A DNA stretch of 64,000 nt from Paracoccus sp. M683 (lineage in GTDB: Bacteria > Pseudomonadota > Alphaproteobacteria > Rhodobacterales > Rhodobacteraceae), in contig NZ_VKDF01000006.1 in NCBI RefSeq assembly GCF_007096355.1, positions 6,896-70,895 on the forward strand, written 5' to 3'. Each line of letters starts with the position of its first letter. The stretch's first letter is position 1. The notes under the pieces are model-generated. The model was not told where the DNA came from and searched no databases. It saw only the letters and a program-made list of their open reading frames with translations. A program made the translations under genes and the position numbers. Positions 43,230 to 52,523 of the stretch are shown piece after piece.

Positions 43230-45325
43230 GCGGCGGGCGCCGCCCGGTCGCGGCGCATCCAGATCAACCCGGCGAAGAGCAGCGTCAGGGCAAAGCCGAT
43301 CTCATCCGTGACGGGCAGGGCGGCGACCAGCGTAAAGGCCGCCACCGCGGCCAGCAGCCGCAGCCAGATCGGCAGCCGCTTGCCAAGCCAGCCAATCACC
43401 GCAATGCCCCACAACCCGATCGCCAGGACGCATTTCACCACTATATAGACCACCGCAGGCAGATAGCCGATGGACTGCGCCAGCGGCCCGCCATCCTGCA
43501 ACATCAGCGCAGGCGTATAGACCGCCATATAGGGGATGACGAATCCGGCAGCGGCGACCTTGACCGCCTCAAAGCTGATCTTCAGCCCGCTTTCGCGTGC
43601 AATCGGGGCGGCGGCAAAGCAGGCCAGCGCCACGGGCGGCGTCAGATCGGCCAGAATACCGAAATAGAACACGAACATATGGCTGACGATCAGCGGCACG
43701 CCCAGATCCAGCAGGGCGGGCGCGGCGATGGTCGAGGTGATGATGTAATTCGGGATCGTCGGGATCCCCATGCCCAGCACGATACAGGTCAGCATGGTCA
43801 GGATCAGCGACAAGAGCAGGCTGTTTTCACCCACGCTGACGATATACATGCCGAAAGTATTGGCCGCGCCGGTCAGGGTCATGGTGCCGATGATGACGCC
43901 AACCAGCGCGCAGGCCACGCCGACGGGCAGGGCTGTCTTGGCGCCCTCGGCCAGACTGTCGATCACCTGCCGGATCGTCTCGCGCCCGCCCTTGCTGATG
44001 GCGTTCCAGATCAGCAGTGCGGCAATCCCGGCCCAAAGTGCATTGGCCCCAAACTCCATGAAACTGGCGGCCACCAGCGCCAGACCGACCCAGAAAATCA
44101 CCCGCAGCACGCCGTCGGGCAGGCCAAGCGCGGCCGAGGCGCCAAGGATCAGGAACATGGTCAGCGCCAACCCGATGGTGCCCGCGAATAGTGGCGTATA
44201 GCCGGAAAACAGCAGATAGACCAAAACCGCCAGCGGCAGGATCAGATACCAGCCCTCGCGCAGCGCGGCCATCGGCGAGGGTAGCTGGTCCTTTGACATA
44301 CCGCGCAGATTGCGGCGGCCGGCTTCCAGATGCACCATCCAGAAAACCGACACGAAATACAGGATCGCCGGGATGATCGCGGCGCGGACGACCTCGACAT
44401 AGGCCACGCCCAATGTCTCGGCCATGATGAAGGCAACGGCCCCCATGACCGGCGGCATGATCTGCCCTCCCATCGAGGCCGTCGCCTCGACCCCGCCGGC
44501 GAAGGCCGGGCGATAGCCGAAGCTTTTCATCAGCGGAATGGTGAACTGGCCGGTGGTGACGACATTGGCCACCCCCGAACCCGAAATCGTGCCCATCATC
44601 CCCGAACTGACGACGCTGACCTTGGCCGCGCCACCCATGCGATGCCCGACCAGCCCAAGGCTGACATCGGTGAACAGCTTGATCATGCCGGCTTTTTCAA
44701 GGAAGGAACCGAACAGGATGAACAGGAAGATATAGGTCGCGCTGACATAAAGGGGCGTGCCATAGATGCCCTCGGTCCCATAGGCCATCTGTTCGATCAC
44801 CTGCGAGAAGTCATAGCCCCGCGTGACCATCGGGCCAGGGAAATACTGCCCGAACAGCGCATAGATCAGGAACAGCCCGGCCACGGCGGGCAGGGCAGGG
44901 CCCATCACCACCCAGGCAGCCGCAAAGGTCGTGACCAGCGCGATGACACCGATCACCACATCCATCTGGTTCAACGCCCCCGAACGCAGCATCAGGGGCA
45001 CATATTCGACCCATTGATATCCCGCGACCACCACGCCAAGCCCCGCCATGATCCAGGCGATCACGGACCAGACGCCGCCCTTTTTGCGCAGGGCGGCCAG
45101 CAGGGGAAAGCACAGCAGCATCAGGAACCCCAGATGCAGCGCGCGCTGAATCTGGCTGGACAGGCTGACGATATGGGCGGCGATGGCGATCTGATACAGC
45201 GAGAATGCAACCGCGATCCAATAAAGCAACCGGCCCTGAATGCCGTCGGGAAAGCTTTCGGCAAGCGGATCGTGCAGGCCAAGATCGGGGTCGCCGGCGG
45301 GGGCGGCGTGCTGGGGCGTGGTCAT
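43226..45325 (-). CDS. TRAP transporter fused permease (DctQM, TAXI type)
   Basis: A 699-residue polytopic protein. An N-terminal DctQ-like portion (residues about 25-200) is fused to a DctM portion with GSGVANVVTTGQFTIPLMKS, GFRPAFAGGVEA-like GYRPAFAGGVEATASMGGQIMPPVMGAVAF and PTIPNYIITSTIAAPAL. This fusion is typical of TAXI systems. The ATG at 45325 gives a normal N-terminus. The receptor gene precedes it and DUF1850 follows with a four-base overlap. Confidence 0.93.
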   Translation of the reverse strand: MTTPQHAAPAGDPDLGLHDPLAESFPDGIQGRLLYWIAVAFSLYQIAIAAHIVSLSSQIQRALHLGFLMLLCFPLLAALRKKGGVWSVIAWIMAGLGVVVAGYQWVEYVPLMLRSGALNQMDVVIGVIALVTTFAAAWVVMGPALPAVAGLFLIYALFGQYFPGPMVTRGYDFSQVIEQMAYGTEGIYGTPLYVSATYIFLFILFGSFLEKAGMIKLFTDVSLGLVGHRMGGAAKVSVVSSGMMGTISGSGVANVVTTGQFTIPLMKSFGYRPAFAGGVEATASMGGQIMPPVMGAVAFIMAETLGVAYVEVVRAAIIPAILYFVSVFWMVHLEAGRRNLRGMSKDQLPSPMAALREGWYLILPLAVLVYLLFSGYTPLFAGTIGLALTMFLILGASAALGLPDGVLRVIFWVGLALVAASFMEFGANALWAGIAALLIWNAISKGGRETIRQVIDSLAEGAKTALPVGVACALVGVIIGTMTLTGAANTFGMYIVSVGENSLLLSLILTMLTCIVLGMGIPTIPNYIITSTIAAPALLDLGVPLIVSHMFVFYFGILADLTPPVALACFAAAPIARESGLKISFEAVKVAAAGFVIPYMAVYTPALMLQDGGPLAQSIGYLPAVVYIVVKCVLAIGLWGIAVIGWLGKRLPIWLRLLAAVAAFTLVAALPVTDEIGFALTLLFAGLIWMRRDRAAPAA

Positions 45326-45347
45326 GTCTGGGTCCAGAAATGGAAAG

Positions 45348-45369
45348 GGGCCGGGGATGTCCCCGGCCC
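45348..45369 (-). terminator. Intercistronic hairpin between TAXI receptor and permease
   Basis: GGGCCGGGG and CCCCGGCCC pair around ATGT, followed on the minus strand by CTTTCCATTTC. It sits in the 58-base gap after the receptor gene and probably gives partial termination or mRNA protection so that receptor exceeds permease. Confidence 0.55.
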
Positions 45370-45383
45370 GGATCATGCTGCGA

Positions 45384-46340
45384 TCACTCGGCCTTGACGC
45401 CGACCTCGTCGTAATAGCGCTGCGCCCCCGGATGGACGGGAACAGGCATGCCCATCAGTGCGTTCTGCACGTCCATATCGGCCGTTGCGGCATGAGAGGC
45501 CTTCAACGTGTCAAGGTTGTCATACATCAGCTTGGTCATCTGATAGGCCAGATCGTCACTGACATCGCTGCTGGTCACCAGGAAGTTGATCACCGCGACG
45601 GTCGGCACATCCTCGGCCTGGCCGTCATAGGTATTGGCGGGGATATTCTGCGCGATATAGGGCGCGCCCAGCTTGTCAGCCACATCCGCCGGCACCGAAA
45701 CGACCGTGATCGGGATCGAGGTCGACAGGTCTTTCAGCGAGGCCACGCCCAGACCCGCCGATTGCAGCGTCGCATCCAGCTGGCGGTTCTTCATCAGCTC
45801 GACCGATTCCGCGAAGGGCAGATATTCGACCTTGCCCAGATCGTCATAGCTCATCCCGGCGGCTTCCAGAATGGCGCGGGCGTTCAGTTCGGTGCCCGAT
45901 TTCGGTGCGCCGACGGACAGCGCCTTGCCCTTCAGATCCTCAAGCGTCTTGATGCCGCTGTCGGCACTGGCGACGATCTGGATATAATTCGGATACATCG
46001 CCGAAATCCCGCGCAGCTTGTCCAGCGGGGCAGGGAAGCCGGCATCGGCATCGCCTTCGGCGGCCAGTTTGACGGAATCACCCAAGGCGATGCCGATCTC
46101 GCCTTTGCCCTGTTGCAGCAGGTTCAGGTTCTCGACACTGGCCTTGGTCGACTGGACCTGCACCTTGGCGCCGTCGATACCCTGCGAATAGATCTGCGAC
46201 AACGCGCCGCCGACCGGATAATAGACGCCCGACGTGCCGCCGGTCAGGATGTTGATGAAGTCCTGCGCCGAGGCTGCCAGCGGCGCAGATGCCAATGCCA
46301 GCCCGGCTGCGATGCCGGCGAACCTGGTCCGAATGGTCAT
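45384..46340 (-). CDS. TAXI-family TRAP solute receptor
   Basis: A 318-residue receptor with signal peptide (FAGIAAGLALASAPLAASAQ) and TAXI pattern DFINILTGGTSGVYYPVGGALSQIY, LNLLQQGKGEIGIALGDSV, DLKGKALSVGAPKSGTELNARAIL and VPVHPGAQRYYDEVGV. TAXI receptors bind glutamate, dicarboxylates or related acids. GGGAGGATT precedes the ATG at 46340. It heads the receptor-permease-DUF1850 operon. Confidence 0.93.
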   Translation of the reverse strand: MTIRTRFAGIAAGLALASAPLAASAQDFINILTGGTSGVYYPVGGALSQIYSQGIDGAKVQVQSTKASVENLNLLQQGKGEIGIALGDSVKLAAEGDADAGFPAPLDKLRGISAMYPNYIQIVASADSGIKTLEDLKGKALSVGAPKSGTELNARAILEAAGMSYDDLGKVEYLPFAESVELMKNRQLDATLQSAGLGVASLKDLSTSIPITVVSVPADVADKLGAPYIAQNIPANTYDGQAEDVPTVAVINFLVTSSDVSDDLAYQMTKLMYDNLDTLKASHAATADMDVQNALMGMPVPVHPGAQRYYDEVGVKAE

Positions 46341-46418
46341 GGATTGAATCCTCCCTGGTTGTTTTTTTGAGTTCTTGCGATCACACGTTATTGGCAACCG
46401 AGAGGATGGTCAAAAAGA

Positions 46419-46440
46419 AAACCACGGCCGAGGCCGCGGT
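46419..46440 (-). terminator. Terminator of the grxD-bolA unit
   Basis: On the minus strand AACCGCGGCC-TC-GGCCGTGGTT forms a 10-bp stem with one wobble, followed by TTCTTTTTG. It lies 42 bases past the grxD stop and before the TAXI operon. Confidence 0.75.
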
Positions 46441-46481
46441 TCGCTTTTAATACCTGATTTCAGCCCTGTAAGCGAGACTAT

Positions 46482-46844
46482 TCAGGCATTGGCTTCGCGG
46501 ATCTTTTCGGCGGCGTCTTTCGAGTAGGTGACACCCTTCTGATCGAACAGCTGATCCAGTTCGCCCGACAGCGTCATCTCGGTCACGATATCGCAACCGC
46601 CAACGAATTCGCCTTTGACGTAAAGCTGCGGAATCGTCGGCCAGTCCGAGAACTCTTTGATTCCCTGACGAATTCCTTCATCCGCCAGCACGTTGACATC
46701 GCGGAAATCGACGCCCATGTAATTCAGGACACCGGCCACGCGGCTGGAAAATCCGCATTGCGGCATTTCCTTGGTGCCCTTCATGAACAGAACCACATCG
46801 CTTTCGTCGATGGTTTTCTGGATATCGGCCTTTACATCGCTCAT
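46482..46844 (-). CDS. grxD: Monothiol glutaredoxin, Grx4 type
   Basis: A 120-residue CGFS glutaredoxin ([30 protein letters not shown]). Such proteins carry a glutathione-ligated [2Fe-2S] cluster and partner with BolA in iron-sulfur delivery and iron sensing. It is 12 bases downstream of bolA, the expected partner. Confidence 0.96.
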   Translation of the reverse strand: MSDVKADIQKTIDESDVVLFMKGTKEMPQCGFSSRVAGVLNYMGVDFRDVNVLADEGIRQGIKEFSDWPTIPQLYVKGEFVGGCDIVTEMTLSGELDQLFDQKGVTYSKDAAEKIREANA

Positions 46845-46856
46845 CTGGGTAATCCT

Positions 46857-47099
46857 TCAGTCGGGTGCCTTGGTGGTCAGCGCCAGGGCGTGCAATTCGC
46901 CGGCCGGACCATCCATCTTGCCTTGCAGCGCAGCGTATACGGCACGCTGTTGCTGAACCCGGTTCAGACCTCGGAAGCTTTCGTCGATGACCTCGGCCGA
47001 GTAGTGATTGCCGTCGCCGGCAAGGTCGGTGATGGTGACCTGCGCATCCGGGAAGGCGGCGCGGATCAGGGCTTCGATATCATGGGCTTCCATTGCCAT
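46857..47099 (-). CDS. bolA: BolA-family protein
   Basis: An 80-residue BolA-like protein: IEALIRAAFPDAQVTITDLAGDGNHYSAEVIDESFRGLNRVQQQRAVYAAL, with the HALALTT end that carries the conserved His. AAAGGACC precedes the ATG at 47099; the frame extends further upstream but without family homology. It forms a complex with the monothiol glutaredoxin encoded next. Confidence 0.94.
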   Translation of the reverse strand: MAMEAHDIEALIRAAFPDAQVTITDLAGDGNHYSAEVIDESFRGLNRVQQQRAVYAALQGKMDGPAGELHALALTTKAPD

Positions 47100-47177
47100 G
47101 TCGGGTCCTTTCACAATTGCCTTCAGATGTAGGGGAAGCCCCATTGGCCTGCAAGAGGAGGCATGAAAGCCCGTCGC

Positions 47178-48134
47178 TCAGGCCGACTGCACCGCAGTCA
47201 CCGCGCATGCGGCGACGATATCCTCGACCGAGGCGCCGCGCGACAGGTCGTTGGCGGGCCGCGAGAGCCCTTGCAGGATAGGACCGATCGCGGTCAGCCC
47301 GCCCAGACGCTGCGCGATCTTGTAGCCGATATTGCCCGAGGCGAGATCGGGGAAGATGAATACATTGGGCTGCCCCGAAAGCCGGCTTCCCGGTGCCTTT
47401 TTTGCGCGGATGGCCTCGTCCAGGGCGGCGTCGAATTGCAATTCGCCATCGACCTCCAGGTCGGGTTCGAAAGTGCGGATCAGCGCCAGCGCCTCGCGGA
47501 TCCTGGACAGGCTGGGATGATCGGCGGATCCGGCGGTCGAAAAGGACAAAAGCGCCACTCGCGGCGTCTCGGCCAGCAATTGCCGGCAGCTTTGCGCTGC
47601 GGATTGCGCGATTGCGGCAAGTTCGGCGGCGGTCGGGTCGATCACCAGCCCGCAATCGGCAAAGATCATGCCGCCCTTGATCGGAGCAGAGGGCCCGCAG
47701 GAGAGCATCAGGAAAAAGCTGGACACGATGCCCGCATCCGGTGCCCGCCCGATGATCTGCAATGCCGCGCGCACGGTATCGGCGGTGGTCGCCACCGCCC
47801 CGCCCACGGTGCCATCAGCCTGACCAAGCCGCACCCGCATTGCCGCCTGGCGGATCGGATCGCGCATTTCCGCCAGCGCCTGTTCGGCACTCATGCCCTT
47901 GGTGGCGCGCATCCGGTGCCAGTGATCGGCCAGTTCGGCCAGGTCCGGGGCCTCGGCCGGGGCCATGGCGGTGACACCAGGCAGATCGGGGCCGTCCATC
48001 AGGGTAACGCGGGCCAAGCCCTCGGCGGTCAGGCGTCGGGCGGCCTCGGCCACGCGGGGATCGTTGCCCTCGGGCAGAATGATATGGCGCGGCGTGGCGC
48101 GCGCGGTGGCAAGGATGCGGTCGAGCGGTTTCAT
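47178..48134 (-). CDS. pta: Phosphate acetyltransferase (short form) of taurine operon
   Basis: A 318-residue PTA_PTB-fold enzyme without the long N-terminal domain of E. coli Pta: HIILPEGNDPRVAEAA, ADGTVGGAVATTADTVRAALQIIG, MIFADCGLVIDP and NVFIFPDLASGNIGYKIAQRLGG. It converts acetyl phosphate from Xsc to acetyl-CoA. It is the last gene of the tau/xsc operon, 97 bases after tauZ, with a copy of the dispersed element in the gap. Confidence 0.94.
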   Translation of the reverse strand: MKPLDRILATARATPRHIILPEGNDPRVAEAARRLTAEGLARVTLMDGPDLPGVTAMAPAEAPDLAELADHWHRMRATKGMSAEQALAEMRDPIRQAAMRVRLGQADGTVGGAVATTADTVRAALQIIGRAPDAGIVSSFFLMLSCGPSAPIKGGMIFADCGLVIDPTAAELAAIAQSAAQSCRQLLAETPRVALLSFSTAGSADHPSLSRIREALALIRTFEPDLEVDGELQFDAALDEAIRAKKAPGSRLSGQPNVFIFPDLASGNIGYKIAQRLGGLTAIGPILQGLSRPANDLSRGASVEDIVAACAVTAVQSA

Positions 48135-48163
48135 GAGGCGGGGCCTTTTGTCGGAAAGGGTGA

Positions 48164-48210
48164 AGGGGCTTCGCCCCTCGGCCTTGCGGCCTCACCCCAG
48201 GATATTTCGG
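48164..48210 (-). repeat. Dispersed intergenic element, partial copy 3
   Basis: On the minus strand CCGAAATATCC (48200-48210) is followed by the hairpin AGGGGC-GAA-GCCCCT (48164-48178). The core is shorter than in the other copies but the order motif-then-hairpin is the same. It lies in the tauZ-pta gap. Confidence 0.45.
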
Positions 48211-48231
48211 GACCAATGCAGGGGGCGCGGG

Positions 48232-49254
48232 TCAGTCCAGAAAGCGCAGACCGGCGATGATGAAGATGCCGAGGAAGGCGGTTTCGGCGATCAGCAGGAC
48301 GATCGCGGCGGGGCCGACCTCGACCATGCGGCCAAGCGAGGTCTTGATGCCGACGGCGGCGATGGCGATCAGCAGCGCCCACCGGCTGAGCGCACCGGCG
48401 AAATCGGCGATTATCGTGGGGATCAGGCCGATGGAATTCAGCGTGGCCAGTGCCAGAAAGCCCAGAACGAAGCCCGGCAGCAGCGGTGGGCGGTTGCCCG
48501 TGGCCGGACCTTCAAGCCCGATCTGGCGGATCACCAGCGAGAAGCACAGGACGACCGGCGCCAGCATTGAGACGCGGATCAGCTTGACCAGGGTGGCGGC
48601 CTCGCCCGCCTCGGGGCTGATCGAAAAGCCGGCGCCGACGACCTGTGCGACGTCGTGGATGGTGCCGCCCAGGAAGATGCCGCTGTCGCGGGCGTCGAAC
48701 TGGAAGAGGTTCGCGATCATCGGGTAAAGCACCATGGCGACGGTTGACAGGACCGTGACCGAGAGGACGGTGAAGACCAGATCGCGTTCGGATTTCTCGT
48801 GCTTGGGCAGGATCGCGGCGATGGCCATGGCCGCAGAGGCACCGCAGATCGCGACCGAACCGCCGGTCAGCAGCGCAAAGCGCCAGCTTCGCCCGACAAA
48901 GCGGGTGACGACCAGCGCGAAAAGGATGGTGGCGATGACCCCGCCAATGACCAGCGCAATGGCCGGGCCACCGAGGCCCGCCAGCATCTCGACGCTGATC
49001 CGCGCCCCCAGCAGAGCCACGCCAAGGCGCAGGACCGTGCGGGCGGTGAATTCAATCCCGGCTGCGCTGCGGGTGCCTTCTTCGGCGAGGAAGTTCAGCG
49101 CGAGGCCAAGCAGCAGCGCCATCAGCATGGCCGGGGCGCCGTAATGTTCCGACAGGAATTGCGCCGTGGCCGCCACAAGGCAGGATACCGCGAAGCCGGG
49201 GAATAGCGGCCTGAGGCTGTCGATGGTGGGGAGGCGGGCGGCGAGGATGTTCAT
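48232..49254 (-). CDS. tauZ: TauZ / YeiH-family (UPF0324) putative sulfur-oxyanion exporter
   Basis: A 340-residue membrane protein with about ten hydrophobic segments and the family pattern LRLGVALLGARISVEML, GSVAICGASAAMAIAAIL and IFLGGTIHDVAQVVGAG. The ATG at 49254 begins a family-like N-terminus. TauZ was named in Rhodobacter and Paracoccus taurine clusters and is thought to export sulfite or sulfate. It lies between xsc and pta, matching that order. Confidence 0.9.
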   Translation of the reverse strand: MNILAARLPTIDSLRPLFPGFAVSCLVAATAQFLSEHYGAPAMLMALLLGLALNFLAEEGTRSAAGIEFTARTVLRLGVALLGARISVEMLAGLGGPAIALVIGGVIATILFALVVTRFVGRSWRFALLTGGSVAICGASAAMAIAAILPKHEKSERDLVFTVLSVTVLSTVAMVLYPMIANLFQFDARDSGIFLGGTIHDVAQVVGAGFSISPEAGEAATLVKLIRVSMLAPVVLCFSLVIRQIGLEGPATGNRPPLLPGFVLGFLALATLNSIGLIPTIIADFAGALSRWALLIAIAAVGIKTSLGRMVEVGPAAIVLLIAETAFLGIFIIAGLRFLD

Positions 49255-49277
49255 GGGGTCGCTCCTGCGGGGAGTGT

Positions 49278-49302
49278 GGCCCGGCGAGATCGTCGCCGGG
49301 CC
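49278..49302 (-). terminator. Intercistronic hairpin between xsc and tauZ
   Basis: GGCCCGGCGA and TCGCCGGGCC form a perfect 10-bp stem with a five-base loop, 13 bases past the xsc stop. No T-run follows on the minus strand, so it probably stabilises the xsc message or attenuates expression of tauZ-pta. Confidence 0.5.
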
Positions 49303-49315
49303 GGTTTGTTCAGGA

Positions 49316-51100
49316 TCAGGCGACAGCGCCAACTTGAGGCCGCATGTCGGCTTTGTCGATCCCGGCAACGATCACCGGCTGCTTCATCGCATCGCGGCGG
49401 AAGGGCTCGCCCAGTTCCTGATTCAGCAGGACCTCGATAAAGGTGGTCTCGCCCTTGCTCATCTGTAATTCGACCGCCTCGTGCAGCGCATGGGTCAACT
49501 CGTCCTGATTGCGGACCACGACGCCTCGGGTGCCGCAGGCGCGGGCGATGCCGGCATAGGTGGTGTCGCGGTCAAGCTCGGTCCCGACGAAGTTGTTGTG
49601 ATACCACAGCGTCGTGTTGCGCTTTTCCGCGCCCCATTGGTAGTTACGGAAGATCACCATCGTGATCGCCGGCCAGTCGTCGCGGCCGCAAGCCGTCATC
49701 TCGTTCATCGAGATGCCGAATGCGCCGTCGCCCGCAAAGCCGATGACCGGCGTGTCCGGGTTGCCGATCTTCGCGCCGAGGATCGCCGGGAAGCCATAAC
49801 CGCAGGGACCGAACAGGCCTGGCGCCAGGTATTTCCGGCCCTTTTCGAAGGCGGGATAGGCATTGCCGATGGCGCAGTTATTGCCGATGTCCGAGGACAC
49901 GATCGCCTCGGCCGGAACCGCCTGCATGATCGCGCGCCAGGCCTGACGGGGCGACATCAGATCGGCATCGCGGCTGCAGGCTTCGGCGTTCCATTCGGTG
50001 CCGGGATCGTCCTGTTCGTGATCGAGGCTGCTGAGTTCCTGCGCCCAACGCGATTTCGTGGTCGCGATCAGGTCGCGGCGTTCCTTGCGGCCCTCGTCGC
50101 CGGCGGTCGCGGACAGTTGCGACAGGATTCCGCGCGCCACCTTGGCCGCGTCGCCCTGAATGCCGACGGTCACTTTCTTGGTCAGCCCGATGCGGTCGGC
50201 ATTGATGTCAACCTGGATGATCTTGGCCTCTTTCGGCCAATAGTCGATGCCATAGCCGGGCAGGGTCGAGAAGGGGTTCAGCCGGGTGCCAAGCGCCAGC
50301 ACGACATCGGCCTTGGCGATCAGCTCCATCGCGGCCTTGCTGCCGTTATAGCCCAAGGGGCCGACGGCCAGCGGGTGCGAGCCGGGGAAGCTGTCATTAT
50401 GCTGATAGTTAGAGGCCACAGGGGCATCCAGACGCTCGGCCAGGGCGGCCAGATCGGGGATGGCGCCCGACAGGACCACGCCCGCGCCGGACAGGATCAC
50501 CGGGAATTTCGCCTCGGAAAGCAGGCGGGCGGCATCGGCGACGGCGGTTTCGCCACCGGCGGGACGCTCGAATGCGACGACCTGGGGCAGGTCGACGTCG
50601 ATCACCTGCGTCCACATATCGCGCGGGATGTTCATCTGCGCCGGCGCCGAGTTGCGCCAGGCCTGCATGATCACGCGGTTCAGCACCTCGGGGATGCGGG
50701 ATGCGTCGCGGACTTCCTCTTGATAGCAGACGCTATCGGCGAAGAGGCGCATCTGCTCCATCTCTTGAAAGCCGCCCTGACCGATGGTCTTGTTGGCGGC
50801 CTGCGGGGTGACCAGCAGCAGGGGCGTGTGGTTCCAGTAGGCGGTCTTGATCGGGGTCACGAAGCCGGTCACGCCGGGGCCGTTCTGGGCGATCGCCATC
50901 GACATCTTTCCGGTCGAGCGGGTGAAGCCATCGGCCATCAGCCCGGCATTGGTTTCATGGGCGCAGTCCCAGAAGGTGATCCCCGCCTTGGGAAACAGGT
51001 CCGAGACCGGCATCATGGCCGAGCCGATAATGCCAAAGGCATGCTCGATCCCGTGCATTTGCAAGACTTTGACGAAGGCTTCTTCGGTGGTCATTTTCAT
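49316..51100 (-). CDS. xsc: Sulfoacetaldehyde acetyltransferase
   Basis: A 594-residue ThDP enzyme. It shows MKMTTEEAFVKVLQMHGIEHAFGIIGSAMMPVSDLFP, AQNGPGVTGFVTPIKTAYWNHTPLLLVTP, and the ThDP/Mg motif GFAGDGAFGISMNEMTACGRDDWPAITMVIFRN. These are Xsc-specific, not acetolactate synthase. It converts sulfoacetaldehyde plus phosphate to acetyl phosphate and sulfite in the cytoplasm. AAGGAG precedes the ATG at 51100. It follows tauY by 12 bases. Confidence 0.97.
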   Translation of the reverse strand: MKMTTEEAFVKVLQMHGIEHAFGIIGSAMMPVSDLFPKAGITFWDCAHETNAGLMADGFTRSTGKMSMAIAQNGPGVTGFVTPIKTAYWNHTPLLLVTPQAANKTIGQGGFQEMEQMRLFADSVCYQEEVRDASRIPEVLNRVIMQAWRNSAPAQMNIPRDMWTQVIDVDLPQVVAFERPAGGETAVADAARLLSEAKFPVILSGAGVVLSGAIPDLAALAERLDAPVASNYQHNDSFPGSHPLAVGPLGYNGSKAAMELIAKADVVLALGTRLNPFSTLPGYGIDYWPKEAKIIQVDINADRIGLTKKVTVGIQGDAAKVARGILSQLSATAGDEGRKERRDLIATTKSRWAQELSSLDHEQDDPGTEWNAEACSRDADLMSPRQAWRAIMQAVPAEAIVSSDIGNNCAIGNAYPAFEKGRKYLAPGLFGPCGYGFPAILGAKIGNPDTPVIGFAGDGAFGISMNEMTACGRDDWPAITMVIFRNYQWGAEKRNTTLWYHNNFVGTELDRDTTYAGIARACGTRGVVVRNQDELTHALHEAVELQMSKGETTFIEVLLNQELGEPFRRDAMKQPVIVAGIDKADMRPQVGAVA

Positions 51101-51112
51101 TGGCGTCGCTCC

Positions 51113-52516
51113 TTATTTGCGTTCGTCGCGGTAATGGTAGAGGTGATAGAGGCCCCATTGGCCAAGCCGCCGGAACGGCGTTTTCCAGCCCTCATGGGGC
51201 AGTTCGGAATTGAAGATCGGCAGGTCGGGGACAGGCTCGCCCGCGACCAGTTGCGCCATGCGGCGGCCGGCCATGGCCGAATACATGACCCCGTTGCCGC
51301 CATAGCCAAGCGCATAGAAGGCGCCGGGCAGATCGGGCAGGCCGGTGATGCGGGGCATCATGTCATGGCTGACATCGACCCAGCCCCACCAGGAATAATC
51401 CAGTTCCACGCCGCGCAGGGCGGGGAACTTGCGGGCCATGCCCTCGCGCAGCGCGTTCAGATGCGCGGGGTTGGCGGCATCGCGCCCGGTGATGGCGGCG
51501 CGAGAGCCGATTTGCAGCCGGTTGTCAGGCAGAAGGCGATAGTAGTGGCGCAGGGTGCGGGTGTCGGTCAGGGGTGACAGCTTCTGGATGCCCACGGCAG
51601 CCAGTTCGTCATCGGTCAGCACCCGCGTCACCACGCTGTTCGACATGATCGGCATCAGCCGGTCCTTCAGCCGCGGATGCAGGTTGCGCGGCGCATAAGC
51701 CGCCGTCGCCACCGCCACCCGCCGCGCACGGACGGTGCCGCCGGGGGTGCGCAGGTGGTGGATGCCGCCCTTCATCGTCCAGCGCTGCACCGGGCTGTCG
51801 GTATGGACCCTGGCCCCCAATTCGCGGGCCGCGCGCAGATAGCCGAAGGCCAGCTTGGCCGCGTGGATGCCGGTGCCGTCGGGTTCCCACATGGCGCCGT
51901 GGGCCTCCATGTCGCGGGCGACGGTGTCATGGACCTCGTCGCGGCTCAGCATCCGGGCGCCATAGCCGAAAGTGTCATTCAAGAGCCGCGTCTCGGCCTC
52001 CAGTCCCGGCAGCACCGAGGCCTTGTGCGCGATATAGTAATGCCCGCCATCCTGAGGCTCGCAATCAATGGCGTGGTCGCGGATCAGACCCCGGAACAGA
52101 TCGAACCCCTCGGTCACTTCGGCATGCATGCCGCGCGCCACCTCCAGACCCCAACGGTCGATCCACTGGCTGCGCTTCAGCCGGCCCGAGCTGATCTGCG
52201 CCTGCCCGCCATTGCGGGTCGAGCAGCCATAGGCGACGCCGTTGGCCTCTAGCACCACGGCCTTGATGCCGTGCATCTTGGCCAGGTGGATCGCCGTCGA
52301 CAGGCCGGTATAGCCCGAGCCGATCACCGCAACATCCGCGTCCATATCGCCGGTGACGGGGCCGTCATCCTGCGGGGCGGGGCCCGCCGTGGCGATCCAA
52401 TAGGTCGGGGCATAGTCGCTGTGCGGCCCAAGCGCGGGGGCGGTCATCGGGTCGTAATGGGGATCGAAGGGGACCGATCCGCGACCCTTGCTGGCAGAGT
52501 TGTGGCGCGCGTTCAT
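51113..52516 (-). CDS. tauY: Taurine dehydrogenase large subunit (FAD oxidoreductase)
   Basis: A 467-residue DAO-type flavoprotein: Rossmann motif DVAVIGSGYTGLSTAIHLAKMHGIKAVVLEAN, YGCSTRNGGQAQIS, and C-terminal GFYALGYGGNGVMYSAMAG-like FAD contact (ALGYGGNGVMYSAMAGRRMAQ). In Rhodobacter and Paracoccus TauXY oxidises taurine to sulfoacetaldehyde with cytochrome c-type acceptors. The ATG at 52516 lies seven bases past tauX; a longer open frame upstream overlaps tauX and is rejected. Confidence 0.93.
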   Translation of the reverse strand: MNARHNSASKGRGSVPFDPHYDPMTAPALGPHSDYAPTYWIATAGPAPQDDGPVTGDMDADVAVIGSGYTGLSTAIHLAKMHGIKAVVLEANGVAYGCSTRNGGQAQISSGRLKRSQWIDRWGLEVARGMHAEVTEGFDLFRGLIRDHAIDCEPQDGGHYYIAHKASVLPGLEAETRLLNDTFGYGARMLSRDEVHDTVARDMEAHGAMWEPDGTGIHAAKLAFGYLRAARELGARVHTDSPVQRWTMKGGIHHLRTPGGTVRARRVAVATAAYAPRNLHPRLKDRLMPIMSNSVVTRVLTDDELAAVGIQKLSPLTDTRTLRHYYRLLPDNRLQIGSRAAITGRDAANPAHLNALREGMARKFPALRGVELDYSWWGWVDVSHDMMPRITGLPDLPGAFYALGYGGNGVMYSAMAGRRMAQLVAGEPVPDLPIFNSELPHEGWKTPFRRLGQWGLYHLYHYRDERK

Positions 52517-52523
52517 GGCTGCC

